Assembly: GCF_000521805.1 (NCBI RefSeq)
Contig: NZ_JAMB01000013.1
Coordinates: forward strand, 16,991-80,990
Source: Marinomonas ushuaiensis DSM 15871
GTDB taxonomy: Bacteria > Pseudomonadota > Gammaproteobacteria > Pseudomonadales > Marinomonadaceae
Length of the DNA: 64,000 bases
Direction of reading: 5' to 3'
Within the stretch, counting starts at the first letter, position 1. Every line of letters starts with the position of its first letter. The notes under the pieces are model-generated. The model made no database searches. It had not been told where the DNA came from and worked only from the letters and a program-made list of their open reading frames with translations. This document shows positions 35,060-44,296 of the stretch, piece by piece. The position numbers and the translations under genes were made by a program.

Positions 35060-37282
35060 CTATTGCGCCACTAAACAATGAAAACCTAATTGCAAAGCAA
35101 CACTCTCTAACTCACTAAATTCTTCTAACAATTTTTGACAGTCATTTATTTTAGTTACTGCCTTACTTCTGGCGCCTAACGCAATCATGGCGAGCGCAAG
35201 CCGGTCATCACCGGCACAATCCAACTCCCCACCTTGCGGCAAACCGCCCTTAATAATTAATTCACCATTTTCATAGACACTGGTAATTCGCATTTGCTCA
35301 AGCGCATCAACTAACGCCAAAATTCTATCTTCATAATAATAAGGTAACTGACTAATACCTTTTATATGACTCTCTCCATTTGTATAAGCAGCAGCCACAC
35401 ACAATAGAGGTAACTCATCTCTAAACTGATAACTTTGTTCAGAACTCAACGAAAATGCTTTCAGCTCAGAAAAGCAGACCCGAAGAGCTCCCTCATGAAG
35501 CCCCATCAAACCCGCAGAAGGTAATGAAATATCCGCACCGATTGACTGCAAAAAAGACAAATAATCAAATGATACCGAATCCAAACCTACATTTTCTATT
35601 ATCAATTCAGAACCTGGCAATAAACTTGCTAACAAAACTAACCAAGCCGCTTCATGCTCATCACCAGATAAAATAATATGGCTTCCAACAGGAGCTGACG
35701 GCTCAACATTAAAACCATTGTCCGTTTCGGATATCGCTATACCAAAACGACGTAATAAAACCTCACAATGAGACAAACCAAGCATTAAGGGTGTCACATA
35801 ACCATTACCAGGCGCATACAATGTGGCTAAAAATGCTGCCATCCGAAGACGCTCTGAACCACTCTTTAAAGAAATGGAAATCTTGGAACATTCACCTGGG
35901 GACAATATCGTAGGCAAACAATCAGCTACTTCCGAAGTAACCTCACAGCCCATATCCCTCACTAAAGAAAATAAGTCACTCAGCGACTGATTCAATAATT
36001 TGCCCTCAGCAGCAACCGAGGCAACAAAAGACTGCCCAGCTAAAACTGGCAATAACAAATACAGACTTTCTCTAGATTCATAGACATTAATGGGCGCAAT
36101 AGGGGCTTTTAGCCCACGAAGACCAACACCATGCACTCGAAGCTGATCGGTAGCCATCTCTTCGATAACTACCCCCATATCCCTAAATGCCTGAATAGTG
36201 ATGCGTACATCACCATTTAAATCAATGTTCTTTAATTCACTAATACCTGTAGATAGCGCCGCTATAGTAATCGCTTTATGTGACAAAGATTTGTCACCCA
36301 ATAAAGAAATGCTCCCCTTTAATGCAGAAGCAGGCAAAACAGATAACGAGACGGGACGCACTTCTTTTGTGGATCCAATTGTACGCTGCTCTAAGACTCG
36401 AAGAAAATGATCTCGCGCAGACTTTGCCCGAGTAAAAACACCAAACATACTCGCGCCATCACCTTGCTCTATTGCAGTTCGCATATCAGCAAGACGATCT
36501 GTAAAATGATCCAATGTCGCCAAGGTTGCGTCTTTATTTGCCATAAAGACATCTCGCCACATAACTGGGTCACTAGACGCAATTCGGGTAAAATCACGGA
36601 AGCCACCAGCAGCAAATTTAAATATATCCTGATTACGCTCGCCATTAGCAAGCGCATCAACCAAGGTATAAGCAAGCAAATGCGGCAAATGACTAGACGA
36701 TGCTAAGACATGATCATGATGCTCAACATCCATACTCACGACATCCGCCCCAACGGAACGCCAGATACGATGCAAACGATCTAGCAGCACAGGATTACTG
36801 TCCGGCAAAGGCGTCACTATTGCCATGTGTTTTTCAAACAACAAAGGGTTAGAAGCTAATACACCACTTTTTTCTGCACCAGCAATTGGATGACTTGGAA
36901 TAAAATTAGAGGGCACTTCCTTAAAAACACGACGAACTGCCTCAACAACACTTCCCTTCGTTGAGCCCACATCAGTAATCAATGTACGTTCAGATAAGAA
37001 AGGTTTTATTTCAGATAGAACTGACTCCATCGCTCGTACTGGCGTCGCCAAGATAATAACATCCATCTTGCCAATATATTCTGCTGACAATTCAGCCGGG
37101 TAATCAATAACGCCAGTCGACACACCTAATGCCAACTCACCTTCTCGACGGTCAGCACCATAAAGCGTTGCCAAACCACGATCTTTGAGCGCTTTAGCGA
37201 AAGAACCACCAATCATGCCAAGACCAATGATCATGACATTACCGAATTTCTTTTTTTCTTGAGGCATAGTATCCAGCGGCAT
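35060..37282 (-). CDS. Fused prephenate dehydrogenase and degenerate EPSP-synthase-like protein
   Basis: The 740-residue protein joins two enzymes of aromatic amino-acid synthesis. Residues 14-300 are prephenate dehydrogenase (TyrA), with NAD site MIIGLGMIGGSF, TDVGSTKGSV, SHPIAGAEKSG and EHHDHVLASSSHLPH; these look intact. Residues 310-740 align with EPSP synthase (AroA) of the Pseudomonas-type class, but key residues are altered. The start motif is GDKSLSHKA (Lys and Ser kept, Arg replaced by Lys336). The GNAGTxxR loop is replaced by YESRESLY (401-408). The Gln of the SAQ motif is Arg478. KESDR reads YYEDR. GDHR reads GDDR (691-694). Asp622 of DELP is kept. Such fusions are known in Pseudomonas, but loss of these residues suggests the AroA half has lost or changed activity. 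Start at 37282 or 37267. Confidence 0.9.
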   Translation of the reverse strand: MPLDTMPQEKKKFGNVMIIGLGMIGGSFAKALKDRGLATLYGADRREGELALGVSTGVIDYPAELSAEYIGKMDVIILATPVRAMESVLSEIKPFLSERTLITDVGSTKGSVVEAVRRVFKEVPSNFIPSHPIAGAEKSGVLASNPLLFEKHMAIVTPLPDSNPVLLDRLHRIWRSVGADVVSMDVEHHDHVLASSSHLPHLLAYTLVDALANGERNQDIFKFAAGGFRDFTRIASSDPVMWRDVFMANKDATLATLDHFTDRLADMRTAIEQGDGASMFGVFTRAKSARDHFLRVLEQRTIGSTKEVRPVSLSVLPASALKGSISLLGDKSLSHKAITIAALSTGISELKNIDLNGDVRITIQAFRDMGVVIEEMATDQLRVHGVGLRGLKAPIAPINVYESRESLYLLLPVLAGQSFVASVAAEGKLLNQSLSDLFSLVRDMGCEVTSEVADCLPTILSPGECSKISISLKSGSERLRMAAFLATLYAPGNGYVTPLMLGLSHCEVLLRRFGIAISETDNGFNVEPSAPVGSHIILSGDEHEAAWLVLLASLLPGSELIIENVGLDSVSFDYLSFLQSIGADISLPSAGLMGLHEGALRVCFSELKAFSLSSEQSYQFRDELPLLCVAAAYTNGESHIKGISQLPYYYEDRILALVDALEQMRITSVYENGELIIKGGLPQGGELDCAGDDRLALAMIALGARSKAVTKINDCQKLLEEFSELESVALQLGFHCLVAQ

Positions 37283-37353
37283 TTAAAAATTACTCTTATC
37301 TATCAAAGCGCGACATATCTAGCAATATTGAAAAGTGATTAGTGACTAGTGAC

Positions 37354-38472
37354 TTAAAGTACAGCCACAGGATAAGAACCCAACACCTTCACTTCAGATG
37401 CTTTCTCACGTAGCTCATCAATAACAGTACAACATTCGTCATCTAGATAATGACCAACGAAATCGATGTAGAAAATATAACCCCAACGACTCATCAAAGA
37501 AGGACGAGTTTCTAATCGCGTCATATCAACACCATGTCGCTCAAATGCTTCGAGTAAATGATACAAAGCGCCTGGTTCATTCTTAGCGCTAATCAACAAA
37601 GACGTTTTATCTTTACCACTAGGCGGCACATCCTGATTACCAACAATCAAAAAGCGCGTTGTATTATCAGGACGATCTTCAATATTCGCCGACACTTTTG
37701 ACAAACCATATAATTCACAAGCTACTTCACCAGCAATCGCAGCAATAGCGCGACCACCTTTACCCGCATCAGCAACAAGACGAGCCGCTTCTGCGTTAGA
37801 ACTCACAGCAACACGCTCTGCGTGAGGCCAATAACGATCCAACCAAGCTCGACATTGCGCTAAGGATTGTTGATGCGAATAAATATGTGTAACGTCTTCT
37901 GGGTTAATATTAGGGCTAACCAACAAATGATGATGGATACGCTCTTCCACTTCTCCACAAATTTTTAATTGAGAATCGCGAAAGCTATCTAGAGTGTGAT
38001 TAACAACACCTTCCGTCGAGTTCTCAACAGGCACAACACCATAATTTGCAGCGCCTGATTCAACCTCACGAAAGACTTCATCAATGGCAGCCATTGGCGC
38101 ACTGATTATAGACTTCCCAAAGTGCTTTAACGCTGCCTGTTGAGTGAACGTCCCTTCTGGCCCCAAAAACGCAATACGCATTGGTTTTTCCAGTGCGAGA
38201 CAAGAAGACATAATTTGACGAAAAATCTTCGCCATCTCTTCATTACCGAGAGGCCCTTCATTGCGTTCCATCACACGCCGCAATACCTGCGCTTCACGCT
38301 CTGGGCGATAAAAGACAACGTCATCACTTTGCTCAGCCAGCTTCACTTCAGCTACTTTTTGAGCACAACGCGCACGTTCATTTATCAATATTTGGATTTG
38401 CGAATCAATTGAATCGATACGATCGCGCAATAATGGCAGTGTATTTGGCACCGCACTTTTAGAGTTAGACAT
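37354..38472 (-). CDS. pheA: P-protein: chorismate mutase / prephenate dehydratase
   Basis: This bifunctional enzyme turns chorismate to prephenate and then phenylpyruvate for phenylalanine synthesis. The 372-residue protein has an AroQ-type mutase (about 10-95: LLRDRIDSIDSQIQILINER), a dehydratase domain (about 97-275: RIAFLGPEGTFTQQAALKHF, GVVPVENSTEGVVN, and DNTTRFLIVG) and a C-terminal ACT domain for feedback control (LISAKNEPGALYHLLEAFER; ESRP-like region TRLETRPSLMSRWGYIFYI). It lies directly behind serC. In Pseudomonas a hisC gene separates pheA from tyrA; here it is absent. Confidence 0.97.
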   Translation of the reverse strand: MSNSKSAVPNTLPLLRDRIDSIDSQIQILINERARCAQKVAEVKLAEQSDDVVFYRPEREAQVLRRVMERNEGPLGNEEMAKIFRQIMSSCLALEKPMRIAFLGPEGTFTQQAALKHFGKSIISAPMAAIDEVFREVESGAANYGVVPVENSTEGVVNHTLDSFRDSQLKICGEVEERIHHHLLVSPNINPEDVTHIYSHQQSLAQCRAWLDRYWPHAERVAVSSNAEAARLVADAGKGGRAIAAIAGEVACELYGLSKVSANIEDRPDNTTRFLIVGNQDVPPSGKDKTSLLISAKNEPGALYHLLEAFERHGVDMTRLETRPSLMSRWGYIFYIDFVGHYLDDECCTVIDELREKASEVKVLGSYPVAVL

Positions 38473-38480
38473 ATTCTTTA

Positions 38481-39560
38481 TTACCCGTGACGTTCTTCAA
38501 AATCGCGCATAAAGTCGATTAATGCAACCACACCTTCCATTGGCATAGCGTTATAAATACTTGCTCGCATTCCACCAACAGAGCGATGACCAGCCAATGT
38601 ACGCAAACCAGCCTCTTCAGATTCTCTGATAAACAAAGCATCTAATGAATCATCCGCCAAAATAAAAGGCACATTCATGCGAGACCTGAATGCTGGGTCA
38701 ACAGGATTTGAATAAAATGCACTAGAATCGATAAAGTCGTATAGAGCTTTTGCTTTACGAATATTGATTTCCTCAATCGCCTCAACACCGCCTTGCGCTT
38801 CCAACCACTCAAACACAAGATCAGCTAAATAAATGGCAAAAGTTGGCGGGGTATTTATCATGGAATCGTTTGCCGCTAAATTAGCAAAGCTCCAAACAGA
38901 AGGTAGGTCATCACTAGAGCGAGCCAATAAGTCCTTACGCACAATACAAATAACCACACCAGCAGGGCCAACATTTTTCTGAGCGCCAGCGTAAATCATA
39001 CCGTATTTACTAACATCGATTTTGCGAGACAAAATAGTCGAAGATAAATCCGCCACAATAGGCAATTGAGTTTCCGGTAAATCAGAAAACTCTACACCGC
39101 CGATTGTTTCATTAGGGCAAAGGTGTAAATAAGCGGCGCTTTCATCTAAGTTAAGACTAGAAAAATCAGGAACGGTTGAATAATTTTGCTCTTTGGAAGA
39201 ACCAACAACATTCACTTTCGTGTAACGCTTCGCCTCTTTAATCGCTTTAGAAGACCAAGCCCCAGTATCTAAGTAACAAGCCGAATCAAAACCATTCACT
39301 AGATTTGCAGGAATTTGAGAAAATAAAGTAGACGCCCCACCCTGTACAAACAAAATTTCGTAATCATCGCTGACATTAAGCAAACGGGACAAACGAGCTT
39401 TAGCCGAAGCCAGTATTGACATAAACTCATCACTACGGTGACTCATTTCCATAACGGAAACACCAGCACCATGCCAATCTAACATTTCAGATTGCGCTTT
39501 CTTCAAAACGGCTTCTGGAAGCGCTGCTGGACCAGAACAAAAATTATATACTCGGCTCAT
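38481..39560 (-). CDS. serC: Phosphoserine aminotransferase
   Basis: SerC transfers an amino group from glutamate to 3-phosphohydroxypyruvate for serine synthesis, and acts on a pyridoxine precursor in vitamin B6 synthesis. The 359-residue protein matches the family from YNFCSGPAALPEAVLKKAQS and EMSHRSDEF through the PLP lysine region YGMIYAGAQKNVGPAGVVIC to GHRSVGGMRASIYNAMP at the end. It is co-directional with gyrA upstream (96 bases) and pheA downstream (8 bases). Confidence 0.97.
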   Translation of the reverse strand: MSRVYNFCSGPAALPEAVLKKAQSEMLDWHGAGVSVMEMSHRSDEFMSILASAKARLSRLLNVSDDYEILFVQGGASTLFSQIPANLVNGFDSACYLDTGAWSSKAIKEAKRYTKVNVVGSSKEQNYSTVPDFSSLNLDESAAYLHLCPNETIGGVEFSDLPETQLPIVADLSSTILSRKIDVSKYGMIYAGAQKNVGPAGVVICIVRKDLLARSSDDLPSVWSFANLAANDSMINTPPTFAIYLADLVFEWLEAQGGVEAIEEINIRKAKALYDFIDSSAFYSNPVDPAFRSRMNVPFILADDSLDALFIRESEEAGLRTLAGHRSVGGMRASIYNAMPMEGVVALIDFMRDFEERHG

Positions 39561-39624
39561 CCTGTTTATTACCTCTAATATTCTCAGGAATTACTTTAAA
39601 AATCACAAGAACAATGCACAACAA

Positions 39625-39650
39625 AAGCGACGCACCTAGGTGCGTCGCTT
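39625..39650 (-). terminator. Perfect 26-base palindrome terminating gyrA
   Basis: AAGCGACGCACCT is followed directly by its reverse complement, giving a 13-base stem with minimal loop, just 6 bases past the gyrA stop. On the minus strand it is followed by TTTTGTTGT. It is a likely intrinsic terminator or attenuator before serC. Confidence 0.75.
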
Positions 39651-39655
39651 ATTTA

Positions 39656-42364
39656 CTATTCCGTATCAGCTTCTGTGATATCTGGAGATTCATCGCCATC
39701 ATTGGGTGCTTGATCGATAACCGCGTCATCCGCTTCATCAATCTCGATTTCCCCTTCATCGTCTTCCACTACGCGCTCAATGCCAACCAAATGTTCATCA
39801 TTTGTTAAACGAATCAAAGTCACACCTTGCGTGTTTCGTCCTTGACAAGACACCTCGGTTACTCGAGTACGAACTAATGTCCCTTGGTCTGTAATCAAGA
39901 TAATTTCATCCGTTTCATCAACCTGAGCCGCGCCGATGACTGGACCGTTACGATCAGATACTTGAATACCAATAACACCTTGACCACCACGACCATAGAC
40001 TGGGAAGTCATCTACTAACGTACGTTTACCAAAGCCGTTTTCACACGCCATCAATACAGCAAGATCATTCTGCGGAACGATGAGAGAAACCACTTTCGCG
40101 CCCTCACTTAATCGAATACCACGAACACCGGCTGCTGTACGACCCATAGGTCGGACATCTGACTCTTTAAAGCGAATTGTTTTACCTGAAGACGAAACCA
40201 ACATAATGTCGCTTTCGCCATTTGTAACAGACACACCAACTAATTCATCGGTTTCATCTAGGCTTAATGCTATCAATCCAGTCGAGCGAGGACGTGCAAA
40301 ATGCTGCAGTGCAGTTTTCTTAACCGTACCGTTCGCGGTTGCCATAAAGATATAGCTGCTCGCTTCTACGATTGCGTCTTCAGCCATGTTTTCAATAACG
40401 TCTTCAGAAGCTGTTTCTTCACCTTCTACTTTGTCTTCCGTCTCAACGACTGGTAAAGGCAACAAGGCAGAAATAGATTCACCTTCTCTCAAAGGTAACA
40501 AGTTAACAATTGGACGTCCTTTAGCACCACGACTCGCTACTGGAATATCAAACACTCTCATCCAATAAACTTTACCAAAATTACTAAACAACATAATGGT
40601 GTCATGACTACTAGTCACTAATAGATGCTCAATATGATCTTCGTCCTTCATGCTCGCAGAAGATTTACCACGACCACCACGACGTTGAGCTTGATACTCT
40701 TCTAAAGGCTGAGATTTTGCATAGCCCGTATTAGAAATCGTCACTACCATTGGCGCTTCATCAATCAAGTCAGCCATGGTCAAATCTTGGCGCGATGTCA
40801 AAATCTCAGTTCGGCGTGCATCACCAAACATATCACGCACTTCTTCAAGCTCTTCGCGAATAACTTCCATCAAACGATCTGGGTTAGACAAAATATTAAG
40901 TAACTCAGCAATCAGCTCAATCAGGTTTTTATATTCTGTTAGTAACTTATCGTGCTCCAAGCCCGTCAAGCGATGTAGACGTAAATCCAATATTGCTTGA
41001 GCTTGGTCTGGTGACAAATGATAAGCACCATCAACAAAACCATATTCAGCAGCAAGATCATCAGGACGACATGCATCTGCACCAGCACGCTCAAGCATGG
41101 CCATAACGCCACCTGGCTGCCAAGATGCACCGACCAATTTTTCTTTCGCTTCAGCAGACGTTGGAGATTGACGAATCATTTCGATGATTTCATCAATATT
41201 AACAAGCGCAACAGCAAGACCTTCTAGAATATGACCTCGCTCACGAGCTTTACGAAGCTCGAAAATAGTACGACGCGTAACCACCTCACGGCGATGTTTC
41301 ACGAAGCACTCAAGAATCTGTTTAAGGTTTAGTAACTGCGGGCGACCATCAACCAAGGCCACCATATTGATACCAAACACAGACTGCAACTGAGTTTGAG
41401 TAAAAATATTATTAACAACAACATCTGGATTTTCACCACGACGCAGTTCAATAACAATACGCATACCGTCTTTATCAGATTCATCGCGAAGCTCACTGAT
41501 ACCTTCAAGCTTTTTATCTTTTACAAGCTCAGCAATTTTCTCAATTACTCTCGCTTTATTAAGCTGATAAGGAATCTCTGTAAAAACAATGGACTGGCGA
41601 TTACCCTTCTCCATGTCTTCAAAGTGATGACGAGCACGCATATAAATACGACCACGACCCGTTTTGTAGGCATCGATAATACCTGCACGACCATTGATAA
41701 AAGCAGCAGTCGGAAAATCAGGTCCAGGAATATGTTCAATCAACCCCTCAATCGTGATATCCGGATTATCAATAACGGCAAGACAACCATCAAGAACTTC
41801 ACCAAGATTATGAGGTGGGATATTAGTCGCCATACCTACTGCGATACCTGCAGAACCATTAACAAGCAATCCAGGTACACGTGCTGGCAATACTTCTGGC
41901 ATAAATTCTGTGCCATCGTAGTTGGGCACAAAGTCGACCGTTTCTTTCTCAAGATCTATTAACAGATGATGAGCAATTTTCGCCATACGTATTTCGGTAT
42001 AACGCATGGCAGCAGCACTGTCTCCATCGACAGAACCGAAGTTACCTTGTCCATCAACTAAGGTGTAACGCAATGAGAAAGGCTGCGCCATACGAACAAT
42101 AGTATCGTATACAGCGGAATCACCATGTGGGTGATATTTACCGATTACATCACCGACGATACGCGCCGATTTTTTGTACGGTTTATTCCAATCATTTTTA
42201 AGTTCATTCATCGCAAATAGAACACGACGGTGAACAGGTTTTAATCCGTCTCGTACATCAGGTAATGCTCGACCTACGATTACACTCATAGCGTAATCTA
42301 GGTAAGACCCCTTAAGTTCATTTTCGATACTGACGGGAATAATTTCTTTGGCTAATTCACCCAT
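39656..42364 (-). CDS. gyrA: DNA gyrase subunit A
   Basis: GyrA cleaves and rejoins DNA as gyrase introduces negative supercoils. The 902-residue protein has the catalytic Arg121-Tyr122 ([11 protein letters not shown]), the quinolone region [11 protein letters not shown] with the sensitive-type Ser83 and Asp87, and the GyrA box QRRGGRG at 560-566 in the C-terminal pinwheel. Between the first and second blades is an acidic insert at about 641-668 not present in E. coli GyrA, and the C-terminus ends in a long acidic tail ([15 protein letters not shown]...). The gene is upstream of serC, as in pseudomonads, and divergent from ubiG. Confidence 0.98.
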   Translation of the reverse strand: MGELAKEIIPVSIENELKGSYLDYAMSVIVGRALPDVRDGLKPVHRRVLFAMNELKNDWNKPYKKSARIVGDVIGKYHPHGDSAVYDTIVRMAQPFSLRYTLVDGQGNFGSVDGDSAAAMRYTEIRMAKIAHHLLIDLEKETVDFVPNYDGTEFMPEVLPARVPGLLVNGSAGIAVGMATNIPPHNLGEVLDGCLAVIDNPDITIEGLIEHIPGPDFPTAAFINGRAGIIDAYKTGRGRIYMRARHHFEDMEKGNRQSIVFTEIPYQLNKARVIEKIAELVKDKKLEGISELRDESDKDGMRIVIELRRGENPDVVVNNIFTQTQLQSVFGINMVALVDGRPQLLNLKQILECFVKHRREVVTRRTIFELRKARERGHILEGLAVALVNIDEIIEMIRQSPTSAEAKEKLVGASWQPGGVMAMLERAGADACRPDDLAAEYGFVDGAYHLSPDQAQAILDLRLHRLTGLEHDKLLTEYKNLIELIAELLNILSNPDRLMEVIREELEEVRDMFGDARRTEILTSRQDLTMADLIDEAPMVVTISNTGYAKSQPLEEYQAQRRGGRGKSSASMKDEDHIEHLLVTSSHDTIMLFSNFGKVYWMRVFDIPVASRGAKGRPIVNLLPLREGESISALLPLPVVETEDKVEGEETASEDVIENMAEDAIVEASSYIFMATANGTVKKTALQHFARPRSTGLIALSLDETDELVGVSVTNGESDIMLVSSSGKTIRFKESDVRPMGRTAAGVRGIRLSEGAKVVSLIVPQNDLAVLMACENGFGKRTLVDDFPVYGRGGQGVIGIQVSDRNGPVIGAAQVDETDEIILITDQGTLVRTRVTEVSCQGRNTQGVTLIRLTNDEHLVGIERVVEDDEGEIEIDEADDAVIDQAPNDGDESPDITEADTE

Positions 42365-42389
42365 AGGTACAACCGATCCTTTATGCCGC

Positions 42390-42408
42390 GAAAGTCAAAA
42401 AGACTTTC
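42390..42408 (-). promoter_or_regulatory. Hairpin in the gyrA 5' leader
   Basis: GAAAGTC and GACTTTC (5-base A-rich loop) lie 26 to 44 bases upstream of the gyrA start, inside the probable leader. It may stabilise the mRNA or modulate translation. Seen directly; role unknown. Confidence 0.35.
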
Positions 42409-42431
42409 TTATATCTTTTTATAAGCGCCGC

Positions 42432-42440
42432 ATTATAACA
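42432..42440 (-). promoter_or_regulatory. Probable gyrA extended -10 promoter element
   Basis: On the minus strand the sequence reads TGTTATAAT, an extended -10 element, about 68 bases before the gyrA start. No good -35 box lies at the usual spacing, which fits an extended -10 and the relaxation-sensitive promoters typical of gyrase genes. A hairpin (AACACC/GGTGTT, 42454-42475) lies in the -35 area. The rest of the 371-base gap to ubiG holds the ubiG promoter and nothing else I recognise. Confidence 0.5.
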
Positions 42441-42580
42441 TAAGGAAATAAATAACACCTCTTCAAGAAGGTGTTTTGTTACCCAATATTACATTTAGAC
42501 GAAGCCACCTATCCATTCAACTTCATTATGCCATCCAAGCCTCCCAACTAACCATCCTTAGATGTAAATCAAGTTAGCTA

Positions 42581-42610
42581 TTGGTCAGCTCATTAGGTTG
42601 GCGCTATACT
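42581..42610 (+). promoter_or_regulatory. Probable ubiG promoter
   Basis: TTGGTC (42581-42586) and TATACT (42605-42610), 18 bases apart, form a plausible sigma-70 promoter facing ubiG. It predicts a leader of about 120 bases before the ATG. Confidence 0.45.
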
Positions 42611-42735
42611 AGAAAAAACAAGTTTCTTACAACCCCCTTAAACAGACACAAAGAAGCTTTAAAAAACACTCTAAGTAACCAAATACATCAGACACACGTT
42701 AATTTTCAGCCGCATATTAATGGAACCCATATAAA

Positions 42736-43458
42736 ATGACCAACCCACAACAAAACAATGTCGATCTAAATGAAGTTGCAAAGTTTGAAGCCCTAGCAAG
42801 CAAATGGTGGGACACAGAAAATGAATTCAAACCTCTCCATGACATCAACCCTTTGCGCACCAATTATGTTGACGAACGTGCCGCCGGACTAAACAACAAA
42901 AAAGTCATCGATATCGGTTGTGGCGGCGGCATTTTATCAGAAGCTATGGCGAAGCTTGGCGCCAATGTAAAAGGCATAGACATGGGTGAAGCCCCTCTTG
43001 CAGTCGCTAAATTACACCTAGAAGAGTCAAAACTTGATATCGATTATGAAAAAATTACCGCTGAAGAAATAGCACATCGCGAAGCGGGTCAATACGACGT
43101 CGTAACCTGCCTTGAAATGCTAGAGCACGTACCAGACCCAGCATCTGTTATCAAAGCCTGCATGACTCTTGTTAAACCGGGCGGACATGTATTTTTTTCA
43201 ACCATTAACAGAAACCCAAAAGCGTATCTTTTTGCCATTATCGGAGCAGAATATATTCTTAATATGTTACCTAAAGGCACACACGATTATGCAAAATTCA
43301 TCCAGCCTGCTGAACTAAATAACTACGCCAGATTGGCCGGTTTAGAAGTTCAACATATGACAGGCATGACCTACAACCCCCTGACAAAAACATACAAATT
43401 GAACGATAAAGACGTGTCTGTGAATTATCTAATGCACACTCAGAAACCCAAAGCCTAA
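42736..43458 (+). CDS. ubiG: Ubiquinone biosynthesis O-methyltransferase
   Basis: UbiG carries out both O-methylation steps in ubiquinone synthesis. The 240-residue class I methyltransferase has the SAM motif [20 protein letters not shown], acidic strand [11 protein letters not shown], and the family segments [35 protein letters not shown] and [20 protein letters not shown]. It is followed after 20 bases by a YciK-type dehydrogenase. In Pseudomonas a phosphatase (mupP) lies between the two; it is missing here. Confidence 0.97.
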   Translation: MTNPQQNNVDLNEVAKFEALASKWWDTENEFKPLHDINPLRTNYVDERAAGLNNKKVIDIGCGGGILSEAMAKLGANVKGIDMGEAPLAVAKLHLEESKLDIDYEKITAEEIAHREAGQYDVVTCLEMLEHVPDPASVIKACMTLVKPGGHVFFSTINRNPKAYLFAIIGAEYILNMLPKGTHDYAKFIQPAELNNYARLAGLEVQHMTGMTYNPLTKTYKLNDKDVSVNYLMHTQKPKA

Positions 43459-43478
43459 CAAAGGCACAAGGAGGAGAT

Positions 43479-44222
43479 ATGTTTCATTATCAAGCCCCAA
43501 GCCAACTACTAAAAGACAAAGTAATCCTCGTCACAGGGGCAGGTGATGGCATCGGAAAAACCGCAGCTATCACTTACGCAAAACATGGTGCAACCGTTAT
43601 TTTACTTGGTCGCACCACAAAAAAACTCGACGCAGTTTATGACCTCATAGAAAAAAATAAATACCCTCAAGCCGCCATCGTCCCATTAAACCTTGATGGC
43701 GCTTCAGAGCATGACTATCTAGCACTCTCCAACACTATTAAAAGTGAATTTGGCCAGCTTGATGGTATTCTTCATAATGCGAGTTTATTAGGTCAACGCA
43801 CAACATTAACAAACTACGACCCAGCCCTATTCGAACAAGTAATGCGCATCAACGTCACAAGTCAATTACTACTAAACCAAGCCTTACTCCCTCTAATGGA
43901 AAAAGCCGAAGACGCTTCCATTATCTTTACGTCTTCTGGCGTTGGTAGAACTGCAAGAGCTAATTGGGGCGCTTACGCTGTTTCAAAATTTGCAACCGAA
44001 GCTATGATGCAACTCTTCGCAAGCGAACTCGCGGAGATATCGCCAAATATCCGTGCAAATGCCATCAACCCCGGCGCAACCAGAACTAACATGCGCGCAG
44101 AAGCATTTCCAAAAGAAGACCCAAACACCCTACCCACTCCAGAAGACATCATGCCTCTCTACCTTTATTTAATGGGTAAAGACAGCCTGACAATTAACGG
44201 TCAATCACTCGACGCTCAGTAA
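43479..44222 (+). CDS. yciK: YciK-family short-chain dehydrogenase
   Basis: The 247-residue SDR protein has the NAD(P) motif VILVTGAGDGIGKTAAITYA, the NAG-like segment LDGILHNASLLGQRT, the catalytic Ser in IIFTSSGVGR and YxxxK in WGAYAVSKFATEAM. It belongs to the E. coli YciK group, whose substrate is not established. It follows ubiG with an AAGGAGGAG ribosome-binding site directly upstream of the ATG and is probably co-transcribed. Confidence 0.9.
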   Translation: MFHYQAPSQLLKDKVILVTGAGDGIGKTAAITYAKHGATVILLGRTTKKLDAVYDLIEKNKYPQAAIVPLNLDGASEHDYLALSNTIKSEFGQLDGILHNASLLGQRTTLTNYDPALFEQVMRINVTSQLLLNQALLPLMEKAEDASIIFTSSGVGRTARANWGAYAVSKFATEAMMQLFASELAEISPNIRANAINPGATRTNMRAEAFPKEDPNTLPTPEDIMPLYLYLMGKDSLTINGQSLDAQ

Positions 44223-44235
44223 AACTGAGCGCTAA

Positions 44236-44266
44236 ATGCAATGGATAACTCAAAAGTCCATTGCAT
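44236..44266 (+). terminator. Hairpin after yciK
   Basis: ATGCAATGGA pairs perfectly with TCCATTGCAT over an 11-base loop, 14 bases past the stop. A second small stem (GCTCAG/CTGAGC) spans the stop codon itself. No T-run follows, so termination is uncertain. Confidence 0.45.
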
Positions 44267-44296
44267 CTCATTATAAGCTTCAGTTAATCTAAATAG

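Noticed and set aside
41396..41962. 188-codon open frame on the plus strand within gyrA
   Set aside because: It lies antisense to a highly conserved gyrA segment and its product is Asn/Thr/Ile-rich with no family pattern; it is a shadow frame.
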